A DNA stretch of 64,000 nucleotides, taken from the NCBI GenBank assembly GCA_023105745.1, contig JALGQZ010000011.1, forward strand, positions 31,804,612 through 31,868,611, written 5' to 3'. Below are positions 11,801 to 22,100 of the stretch, one piece after another. This DNA is from Austropuccinia psidii. Taxonomy: Eukaryota > Basidiomycota > Pucciniomycetes > Pucciniales > Sphaerophragmiaceae. The position numbers were made by a program, and so were the translations under genes. Under the pieces are notes generated by a model that saw only the letters and a list, made by a program, of their open reading frames with translations, ran no database searches and had not been told where the DNA came from. Positions within the stretch are counted from its first letter, which is position 1, and every line of letters starts with the position of its first letter.

Positions 11801-14351
11801 TGTAATATAAATCAATATTTTTTTGTAAGGAAGTTCACATTCTATCATTAGCTTCAAATACCAATAGTTATACTTGAATTTTTTTTGCACATCTGAAATG
11901 AAGATTTATTTCTCAAAATGTCCTATATATTTATTATCTTTCATTTATGTGAAATAATTGTGTAGTATTATCTGTATTATGAGATGAGACAGAAAGGCTT
12001 TTAAAAATAGCCTTTTTATTTCAGTAAACAATTGCCACAATCTCCTTTTTCAGGAAAATGCTCAGATAAAAATGTAAGGTTGCACAGGGTTGATTTGAAA
12101 ATAGCTTCCTGTACCTATACCAGATACACACTCAAAAACACGTACAGTTTTCCTCCTAAAATAATAAAAGTTTATTTAAACATTAGTTTGAACCTAAGCT
12201 TTTCATCTGATTAATGGAAAAGCGAAATTAGCAATGTTCATCATGTTAAATTTAGCCATTGATCTTTTTTTGGCAAGAAATGTGAGGATGGTTTTCTGAA
12301 ATTGAACAAAACCTTTCAGAGGTTTTAAATTAGGATTTTAAGAAAAGAGAAATCATTTTCATCTAATGGGATCACACTTGTATTTGTAGAATAACTTTCT
12401 TAATTTGAATTAAGGATTAGGCTTATGAATTCATACCTCTCACATGGGAGTTTAGCCTAGTTTCTTAATGGTTTATTATGAAAAAAATATCTGAGAATAT
12501 CCTCATTATTCTGATATTTACATATTTCCTAATGATTAAGGTTTCAAGTTAAGAAGAAAATAAAAAACATTATTTTGTCAAAAGGAAATTTGTCTTAAGA
12601 ATATTAGTTTGAAATGAGTCTTAGGAATTTATGAAAAAATACGAATTCTATTCCTTGTTATAAGAGAATAATATGTGAGCGCCTTTATTAGAATTTGAAA
12701 TATCATAAATAATTTACAAAATAAAGTGAAAAAATGATTCATATTGATCTAGTTAGCTTGAATCGGGGTTTTTCAACATTTTAGCTATATGATTATTTAT
12801 GATACATATATTATGTCATGAGAAGTTAATAAAATATTCAATCAATTAGGTTTGTTCAAAATAGGGGTTTCTTCCATTTAATTATCTTGAATCTGAAACT
12901 CTTAAAAGACTTTACATGAATAGAACCTTTAGAAATCTTAAAAATAAAATTAGAAATCAATCTTTGCAAAAATGAGTCCTCTCTTTTTAGATTCTTGTTT
13001 CATCTCCAGTTTGAATTCCTCAGATATCAAATAATATATTTACAGAAATCTGTAGCTAGGCCATAAGCTTCCAAATTCTAACATTAGTTAAAAGAAATAA
13101 AATATCAATGTTGCATCTTCAGGAGGCCAAAATATAGATTATAGGTTTCTTTACGCGACCAGACATCATGAAAGTCCTTTCTGTTTGAAATTTCGAGTAC
13201 TGAATAATATTTGACAATATATGCAATCGCATTTCTCTAAGAAATATATTATTATAAAGACTCATAGTTCCTTTTTCAGTAAAACCTGTTGTAAAAATAG
13301 CATTCGATGAAAAAATTATAGTAAAAGAAAAACATGGATTAAACAAAACTAACTCAAAACGAGGTAAATTTTAGTCTGAATACGCCAAGTTTTAATATCT
13401 CCCTTTTAGATTTTAGAACGAACTTCACATGAAGAAACTATTTAATCAAAAACAAATACAGAATCATGTTTAAATACAAAGGCTTTTTCGAATTAATCGT
13501 TCTCCCTAATAAATAAGATTTTCATGTGGTTTGAATGACTAAAGTATTTAGCATCTTCTTGAATAAGGATTTGAGATGATTAATCTCAAAAAATTCAGTT
13601 CCATCCATAATACGTTTTGGAAGGTTGAAGTTGTGGTAATTTCTTGAAAATCTCCAAATAATTGAGTTCAAAATGATATTACTCATAAATAAATTTGAAC
13701 CTGCATAGACATAAATTCGAGTAATGTGGTATTCAATTATTTTTTTTGAAAACTTAGGAAAATAAAGATCAGAATCAATATTATCCTTGAGATGAACAGT
13801 TACAAGTCTGAGTGATGTAGAGATAATATTCTATAGGTGTGAACTGTTGAGCTCTTCTCTGAAATTTTTATTAAAAATTCAGAAGTGTTTTGAAGTATTT
13901 TGAAAATCCAATCTTTTTTGAGAATCTAAAATGATTCTCTAACTTTGATTTAATTATTACTTTGGTTAGATATCACCTGTGCACTTGAGAGTTCTAATTC
14001 TCAAAGATCATTTCAATTTCCTTTCTCAGAAATAGAATTTCCAAAAAAAAACTGAGGAGAATAATTTCGTATAATTGCCACAACTCGAAAGACAGAAAGC
14101 TCAAAAAATTATTCATTATTTATGATACATATTAATACAAGCTAAATTTGTGAAGTTAATGAATCAATGGGGCGAGAATGATCCTATGAATGACTGAGTG
14201 GATTGAAAGTACATCGTATTTTTCTAATGAAGGGGACATATGGTCTTAGTCACATTCAATTGAAGGCACAAGCTTCTGCATCAAAATGCTTAAATAAATA
14301 GCTTATAGGGCCCTTTTGAAGATGGAGAAACAATGAAAGTGGGGCTCAGCC
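8893..14351. other. Long AT-rich gene-poor stretch
   Basis: About 5.4 kb with no ORF over about 75 codons and no protein motif that I can support. Around 10260-10281 GGGTTGC and GCAACCC form an inverted repeat with an 8-nt loop. Just right of it the minus strand reads TTGGTGGCGCATTTTGGGG, which resembles the primer-binding region of another LTR element. A very old insertion may therefore lie here; this is weak. Confidence 0.4.
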
Positions 14352-14356
14352 AAAAA
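14352..14356 (-). terminator. Pol III terminator of the tRNA gene
   Basis: A T5 run on the minus strand lies 6 nt after the discriminator base of the tRNA. This is the usual Pol III stop signal and supports a transcribable gene. Confidence 0.6.
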
Positions 14357-14362
14357 CAGTTC

Positions 14363-14459
14363 AACCGGGTGAAGGAGTCGAACCCCCATCATCTGCTTTC
14401 AAGTTAGGAACATTGTTCAAACTTCAAAGGCGGTTGTTCTACCGTTAAACTAACCCGGT
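14363..14459 (-). tRNA. tRNA-Gln(TTG) with intron
   Basis: Reading the minus strand from 14459, the 7-bp acceptor stem is perfect (ACCGGGT with ACCCGGT). The D stem is GTTT/GAAC, and the anticodon loop CTTTGAA has TTG at 14425-14427, the standard Gln loop. The T arm is GGGGG-TTCGACT-CCTTC with an intact B box. The discriminator is T, usual for eukaryotic tRNA-Gln. About 25-26 nt of intron follow position 37, the canonical site, and the intron contains CAA, complementary to the anticodon. The weak point is the anticodon stem: ACCGC against GCAGA gives two mismatches, so it could be a recent pseudogene. The T5 terminator argues for function. Confidence 0.7.
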
Positions 14460-15829
14460 GCTTATAAATATTTCCGGGATTTCATCCATATACACAAAAG
14501 ATTGTACTAAGTAGTCCTACTATCATGAAAAATATACCAAACTATTAGCGAGAAAGCTCATATTATGTATATTCCTCTATATTTAGACCTTGAATAACTT
14601 TTCTTTTCAATTATAAATAAAAAATAGCTCAATTTTTCTAAAAAGATTACAGGAAAATATATGCTAGCAGTAATATCCATCAAGCTTCAAATTTTCATAT
14701 AACAGTCAATAGTGAGAATTTTGGGAGTGAAGCTATGTTTATTTAATTTTTCAAGACCTTGGGATATTGAGAATATTCATATTGAACTGATAGAGCTTCA
14801 GTATACAGCTTATGTAGTTATTTTGGATCAATAAGTCCTCAATTGAAATCCCTTTGGATATCATTTTGGCCAAGATGGGAAAGGAACCTTACAAACAATT
14901 AGTATAAGTAAAAAAAAAGAAGAATTAAGAAAGCTTTATCAAAATAATTTGAAATAAATACAATATGTATCTATAGTTTGCGCTTGTAAAATAAGTCATC
15001 ATATATAAAGGAAGTATCCAATTGAGCCAAGACTAAAAAGGTTTTCCAGAGAGGTTTTCCTCAATGGAAGATGTTGGGTTTGGGGATTCCAAGATTTTAA
15101 ATATAAATTTCCTTTATTATTGAAAGGGAAATTCTGGCTGGTTTTTCTTTAAGATAAGTTCATTTGAGAGAATAATTTAAATCTGACAGATATAACAAGA
15201 ATCCAGTAATAGAATTTTTTGTTGGATTTTCTTTGAGACCTAATGTATATTACCTTCAAAGTGTTAGCTTCAAAGTTATGAATTTTGTTGTATTTCTTAA
15301 TAAAACAAAACATGATTACATATGTCCAATGATATTTTAATATCATAGAGGTTTTGAAAATCAAAGAAAAAAGATTGAAATCTTTTCTAAATCTATAGTG
15401 AATATCACATAGAAATATTATATCTATATATTCATTAACATGTCTGATAATATTGAATTCACAACTCTCTTCATGATAGAGAAAGCCAAAAATCACTTTC
15501 TGGTACCAAAATTGATGAACAACTCTGAGTTTCAATTTCTCACTATTTGAACCTATTAATTGTTTCATACAATTTTCATTAATTGAAGGTAATAAAACTG
15601 TCATGTCATCAAATATGAAAATTTTCTTTCAAAAGAAGTTTTTCAAGCTCCTAACTTCAGAAAATCATTTAATAAAATCTCTGGGATCAGAAGTAAATCC
15701 TATCTCAATATGTTTTCTGTATATGATAGCCATATTGAAAAATCTCAAACATTACAAAAGCAAGGATGTTGTGGGAGCTATGTGCTATAGTCAATACATA
15801 TGATTGTGATTGGAGGATTTTTCTTACTA
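14460..15829. other. AT-rich stretch without supported gene
   Basis: A 151-codon minus-strand frame (15149-15604) exists, but it has the composition of translated AT-rich noncoding DNA and no motif. I see nothing else. Confidence 0.4.
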
Positions 15830-17716
15830 CTAGAAAAGAAATCCCATCATGGTTATTAGTTTTATACACATCTATGGTAATTAAATTTACTTTATTCTTA
15901 CATAAATATTTGATACACCCATACTGGATGTCAGTCTTTAAGCCTGAGCTGCTATTTGTGATGTGAAAAGAGCTGAAGGCAACAAAAGACATCATAGAGA
16001 GCCATAGTAAAGGCTTCTCAGGCCTCTGAGGCATTGCCAGCTGCAAGCCTTAGATCCATGGCTGATCTTGGAAAAATTATTCTCTTAAAACCTCTCGGGA
16101 ACCTTGTTACCAAGTTAAAATCCCATTGAATAAAGATAAAATAGTAAATAAGCTACTATTTCAATGGGACAGGGAAGTCATTAGCAGATTTAGATCCTTT
16201 AACCATGTTCATTATTAATGATGTTCCATAAATAAACACCAAAAGATTAAGTGAAAACCTCTTGACACTAGTATCCATGAAAGTAACACTTGGAAACCAG
16301 CTCTTTCTATTATATCTTCCCACATGCCTTATAAAATAAGGTAGAAATTCAGAAATCCATGAGAAATACAGTTATTAATGACTCCTTCTGAGACTTTCAG
16401 GAAAAATTGAAAAAGGAATGATCCAAGTTAAAACCAAAAACAATTATTAATTCTTACTTCAAACTAAAAGTTTGACTTACAATCCATTTTTTATGATTTT
16501 ATATGAAACATTGAATATTTGAAAACTCACAAAAAAACAACCTGTGATGAAATTTTGAATAGCATTGATAGCTTTGAAAAAAGATTCATTGACAGTTATA
16601 ATAATAAGAGATATGAAAGCTCTTAATGAGACAATTATATGTTGAAAATCATAATATTTATCCACTTATAAATAAGATAAATATTATTTTTAAAAGAAAT
16701 AGCACACACATTCTGCTGAGATAAGTCTAATAGTTAAATTCTATATAAAAAACAAATACTACATAAAAAAGATATATAAACTAAGAGAAAATTAACCTAT
16801 CATATTTGTTTAATACAATAAGTCAAAAAACAAAATTTATAGTATTGAATAATTTTGAAAATTTAAAAGTCTATTATTGGTGATTACAACAGTATAACCT
16901 AAGTTCTATTATTTCAATTTGTTATTTATAATCTTTAAAGAGTAAAATAACTTAAGAATTACTTTAATAAAATAATATATTCTATTGAATCAAATATTAC
17001 CTGTTTAAACTGTCTAATAGAATGATTGATTGCTTATCTTTTCTGTACAAAAAAGGTGATGCAATGGCTCTTTATATGCCTTAAGAGTATCTCTCATGAT
17101 TCATAATGGATGAAGAGTGCATGATAAGGTCAAAAATAAAAACAATACCAAAAATGTATGCTCTTGACTTCAGGTAACAAATTTTTCAACTGAATTTAAA
17201 GTTTCCAGTGTTATTCTCAACTCCAAGTAACTTGAATCCTCTTTTGGGTTAATTAATTTGATTTTATATATAAAACAAGTTTAATTATATTAAATTTCAT
17301 CACATCAACAACTTGAGGATGTTTTCTAAGGTGAAAATATCTTAAACTGGATTTTTAATTTTTTTTTGAAAGAAGTCTTCATTTATTTGAAACTAATTGA
17401 ATAATATGTAGGGTTTGACCATTAAAAAATAAGTAAATATTACCAATATTTTACTTATTGTACTATTAATGTTCTTATTAAATTCAAGAATATGATAAAG
17501 AATACTTATAATAATAAAAAATTGTTATAATTATGGCATAAGGTTTTTATATTATTGAATAAATAAAATAATATCATGAGAATAAATATATTAATATTTA
17601 ATAATTAATATATTTATGACACTTTATGATTGTTAAGAACAAATTATAAAGGCATTAGAAGTTATTATTCAAAAATAAAAACCAATTTATAACAATAATA
17701 TTACCAATATTGAAGT
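15830..17716 (+). repeat. Old degenerate LTR remnant related to the D1 LTR
   Basis: Collinear patches match the D1 LTR: GAAATCCCAT near 15839, TACACCCAT near 15915, ACAAAAGACATCA near 15982, a CTCAGGCCTCTGAGGC-like patch near 16017, GTTACCAAGTTA near 16106, and ACCTGTGATGAAATT near 16541. Spacing between the last patches agrees with D1 within a few bases. The outer ends are unclear. The last 100 or so bases before 17717 may belong to the minus-strand G LTR instead. Element A inserted at its right edge. Confidence 0.6.
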
Positions 17717-17721
17717 TATAT
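17717..17721. repeat. Target-site duplication of element A (left)
   Basis: TATAT directly before the left LTR is repeated at 27421-27425 directly after the right LTR. It is the 5-bp duplication expected of Ty3/gypsy integration. Confidence 0.9.
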
Positions 17722-19160
17722 TGTCAGGCTGAGTCTATGATAAAGGTGTATATGAGTATTTACAAGCTTTAACTATGACTGTGACACGGTAAAAATGGTT
17801 TTAAAAGATGATAAGATTGATAATAAATGATTTAATTTAAGATTTAAAGGGCTTTACTATAGAGATATAGTGGTGGTGAGCGCTGTTGAAAGCCCTGGGT
17901 GCAGCTTTACCTGTTGGATTACAATAATAAAGACTACAATACTTTAAATTAAGAGTATACCTGATTATTTAACCAAGAGTAAAACTGTTTTTGACAGTTT
18001 ACTACGTAGGTTATTCAAGAGCAGGATGAGGAAAGGTTTTTGGCTGTGAAAAGCCCTCCTTTTATCCTGAAATTGAGGTGGAAAGGCTGCTAGACCTTTC
18101 CACGTAGAGGAAGTGAAGATTTTTCACTCTCCAGGACAGGCTTGTGGTTTGCAAACAGCCTGTATACCCTGTATTGGGCTCAGATGTGGTTTTGAAACCA
18201 CATCTGGGCAGTTTTCACCAATACAGGGTGCAAGTTTTCATCTGGGGACCTCACAGCCTGATTCTGACGTGTATGATGCGTAGAATGCTGTACAGAAACT
18301 GTATGGGACCCCAGTATTGACTGACATATGAGGTATTGAAGTAAAAACATGCTTCTTTGTCTATTTGACACCTCATATTCATGGTTATGGGATATTATCC
18401 CATGGTAAGGCTGTATCTGACAGCAGGTGGGATTTTGACCTTAAAATGGTCATAACTCTGTCAGTTTTTGAGGTATCAAGCTCAAAGTTGGTTCATTGAG
18501 TAGCCCTGTATGGGCTCTACACAATGGTACCCAACTTGACATGGTTATCATTAAATATGACAAAGTTATCCCATGTACAAGTATTTTTGTACATTAGCGT
18601 GGTCTGGTCAAAAGCTGTATTAAGCTTGTTTGGCCAATAACTTCTGTTGTAGTTGAGTTATGAGGAAATGGATGGCACCATCAGATAGCCCTGATTGTGC
18701 TCTTTCCAAAAAGACCCCACTTTAGGTATCTCACACTAAAACTGTAAAAGTTAGATGAGAGGTGAATGTTTTGTTCACCCTTATTTGGTCTGAATTTGAC
18801 CATAACTCAAGTAATACTGGTGCTAGCTCAGTTTGGCTGGGACCATTGGATAGCCCTGGCTTAGAGCTTCATTTTGAATACCCATTTGATGGGGTTAAGC
18901 CTCTCCTTCTAGATTTTAGATGAGAGGTGAAAATTAAGGTTTATGCTCAGCAATAACTTTGAGCAGGAATAACTTTGTTATTTCTTGTCCTATGGTGATG
19001 GGACTTATATTTTCAGGAAGAGGTGAGTTTCCTCTTTCTTTTGATACCTTTTGAGCTAATTTGGCTCAGCTTCATGTTTTGGTGGTATTTTGGCTATACC
19101 ATTGGTTTATGGTGTTTTGGTTGTCATGCTTGTGCTCTGGTTTTGAGTCACAGGCTGACA
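17722..19160 (-). repeat. 3' LTR of element A
   Basis: Bounded by TGTCAGGCTG and CAGGCTGACA, which form unusually long near-perfect terminal inverted repeats. It lies next to the polypurine tract, so it is the 3' LTR on the minus strand. It carries a 62-bp nested hairpin at 18167-18228. Confidence 0.95.
18167..18228. repeat. Nested perfect hairpin in the A LTR
   Basis: The inner arms CAGATGTGGTTT and AAACCACATCTG (12 bp, perfect) are separated by only TG. The outer arms CCCTGTATTGG (18167-18177) and CCAATACAGGG (18218-18228) are also perfect over 11 bp. The same structure is at 26427-26488. Element B keeps the inner arms at 52467-52492 and, with one change, at 42525-42550. It could be an RNA structure in the transcript or a protein-binding site. 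Confidence 0.85.
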
Positions 19161-19178
19161 TACCCTCCCTCTAAAAAA
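19161..19178 (-). other. Polypurine tract of element A
   Basis: On the minus strand the run AGAGGGAGGGTA directly precedes the 3' LTR. It fits the plus-strand primer of reverse transcription. The same tract precedes the B 3' LTR at 43505. Confidence 0.8.
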
Positions 19179-19184
19179 GGCTCA

Positions 19185-22100
19185 TCATGGATGAGACTGT
19201 TCAGTCCTCCTAGAGGCTCTGAATCTCCTTAAATGGAGGTTCCCATCTGGTATGGCATCCTCTGCCAACCATTTGTCTTTGTCAGCTGTCTGGTTCTTGA
19301 ATCTGACTAGATATTGTCTCTGATCCTTCCCATTGAGTCTGATTTTTCTGGCCCTGATGATTTTACTCACAGGTCCAGGAGAGTCTTCTACTTCCACTAT
19401 TTCTGGTGGAGTGATGTTTTTCTTCCTGGAGGGGAATTTATCCTCTTCTGTTTGGAAGTATGGTTTGACCAGGCTTACTGGAAAGACTGGGTGTTTCCTA
19501 GGAAACTCCTCAGTGAGCTTGACCTCTACTGCATTCTTCCCTATCAACTTAATGATAGTGAAGGGCCCTACAAATGAGTCTCTCATTTTCTTGGGTCCTT
19601 TGAGATTGTTAAAGTTTAGTGTGGACACTAACACCTGGTCCCCTTCCTTGAAGTCAGGTTCCATATGTGATTTGTCCCACCTCTGCTTATTATACTCTTT
19701 GGCCTCAGCTATGCATTTGGCAGCAGTATCACAGGCTTTCTTCCACATATCATGGAAGTCTTTGGCTGTGGGGTGGATGGTCAGAAGATTTTTCTTCAAG
19801 TGATCCACAGGTAAAAGGGGATTCCACCCTTTCTCTACCAGGGAAGGTGTTTTTCCTGTGGTAGAGTGCTGGCTTGTATTATAAGCCAGTTGGACTGCTG
19901 GTAAGAGGGTGACCCAATCATGGGTATATCCCTCATGGTCCTTGTATTCCATGCCATAGGCACAGAACCTCCTGAGGATGTCCTCCATTGTTTGGATCAT
20001 CCTCTCAGCTAGGCCATCTGTTTGTGGATGGTAAGCTGTGGAAAAAGCAAGCTTGGTGCCTAGCATGTCATATAAATTGGTCCAAAATTCAGATGTGAAT
20101 TTTGGGTCCCTGTCACTAATTATGATCTTAGGGACTCCACAGGTGGATATGATGTTATTCCAAAATAACAGAGCAGTGTCCATGGCTGTGTCCTCTTTAT
20201 GGCATGGTAGACATCTCATACTCTTGCTGAACCTATCTACTATGATTAGGCAGGCATTGTAGTTTTCTTTGCCTCCTGGGACAAGTCCTGTGACCCAGTC
20301 CATGTTGATGGTTTCCCATGGGTGTTTGGGTTCTTCTATGTGTTGAAGCAACCCATATTTTTTCCCATGTTTTCTATTTGCCTTTTGGCATCTTTCACAA
20401 TTGTTGATGTATTCACTCAACTCTTGCTCCCACTTGGGCCACCAAGCTGTGCTTGCTACCCTCTCTTTAGTCCTGTCCTCACTCATGTGTCCCATGTAGG
20501 GGCAGTCATGGCATTCCTGCAGGATTAAAGAGATGTGGTCTCTGTCTATCACTGTGAGTGCACTGGTGTGCTTTTCTCTGTGATAAATCAGGCCATCTAT
20601 AAGGAAGAATTTATTGTCCTTATAGGCCCTCAACCAGGGTTCCTCCAGCTGGGTTTCCAGTTCTGGGCTCCTGTATTTTTGTTGAAGGAGTTGGAGTAGT
20701 ATGCTACACTGTTTGTGTTTAGCATAGGATTTCAGTACTGCATTGAAAAATTCATTGTGCAATTCTGAGGAACTTATTCCCAGTATGGGGGTTTCTGTCC
20801 CTTCTGAATCAGTGTTTCCACTGTCAAGGGTACCACTCCCTGGTGCCCATTCAGAGAATCTGAAGTTCTTTTTCCTATTTATTTCCATAAAATGGATAGG
20901 AGTTTTTGCAGCAACTTCAGGGTTATAAGCTGGATTGCTTTTGACATTGTCCAGTGGCCATCTGCTAAGGCCATATGCATTGGTATGGCTTTTACCTTCC
21001 TTGTATATGATGGTCATGTTCCCTCTATACTCCCGGATGGCTATTTGCCATCTCAGCATGTGTCTATTAGTAGTCTTCATGTTTAGTAAAGACTTCAAGG
21101 CTGTGCAGTCTGTGTAGACTTCAAAGACTGCACCCTCCAAATAATAATGGAGTTTTTCTAGAGCCCAGACTAGACATAGACATTCTGTCTGGGTGGCCCC
21201 ATACCTGGCTTCTGAATCTTTCAGCTGCCTGGAGATGTGACATATTACATCTTCTCTTGGTTCACCATCCACAATTTGTCTTTGGTGAAGGGCTGCTCCC
21301 AAGCCTTGGCTGCATGCTGCATCTATATATAACTTGAATGGTAGTTCAAAGTCAGGCAAGATGAGTACAGGTGCATTTGTGAGTTCATATTTGATCCTCT
21401 CATATGCATCCCTCCTTTCCTTGGTTATTTCAAAAACTACATCCTTTGAGCATAACTTGTATAAACTACTAGTTATGTGGGCAAAGTTTTTGATGTGGTT
21501 TCTATAGTAGCTAGCAAATCCAAGGAAAGATTGCATCTCTTTGATGTTCTTTGGTACTGGCTTTTGCAGTACTGCTTCTACTTTATTCTGGTCAATTGCC
21601 AGACTAAGGCCTGAGACTTTGTGTCCTAGAGCTAGTAGCTCTTGTTGGCCAAAATTACACTTTTTAAGTGAAATTTTCAGATTGATGGGTGTACATTTAC
21701 TTAGCACTCTGTCTATGTATTGTACATGGTCTTCCCATGTCTCTGAGTATATAATGATATCATTAATATACACTACCATCCAGCCTTCCATTATTTCTTC
21801 TTGAAATATGGTGTCCATCATCCTTTGGAAGTGGGCTGGTGCATTCTTGATGCCAAATGGCATCCTGATGTACTCATATATGCCCATATGGCATATTATT
21901 CTGAGCAACTTCATGGAATTTGGTTTAACTCCATTTTGGTGGAAGCCTTTCATACAATCCATCTTGGTTATGTATTTGGCTTTGGCTAGCTTATCCAAGG
22001 CATGAGGTATCCTTGGTATAGGGTACCTGTCTGCTTTTGTGTAGTTATTCAGGGCTCTGAAATCTCCACACAATCTAGACTTGCCATCATGCCAGGTGAT

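Noticed and set aside
15149..15604. 151-codon minus-strand ORF
   Set aside because: Composition of translated AT-rich noncoding DNA, no motif, no nearby splice or promoter signals.
18180..18371. 63-codon minus-strand ORF repeated in both A LTRs and in the right B LTR
   Set aside because: It runs through the hairpin region, is broken in the left B LTR, and has no motif. Its recurrence follows from LTR homology.
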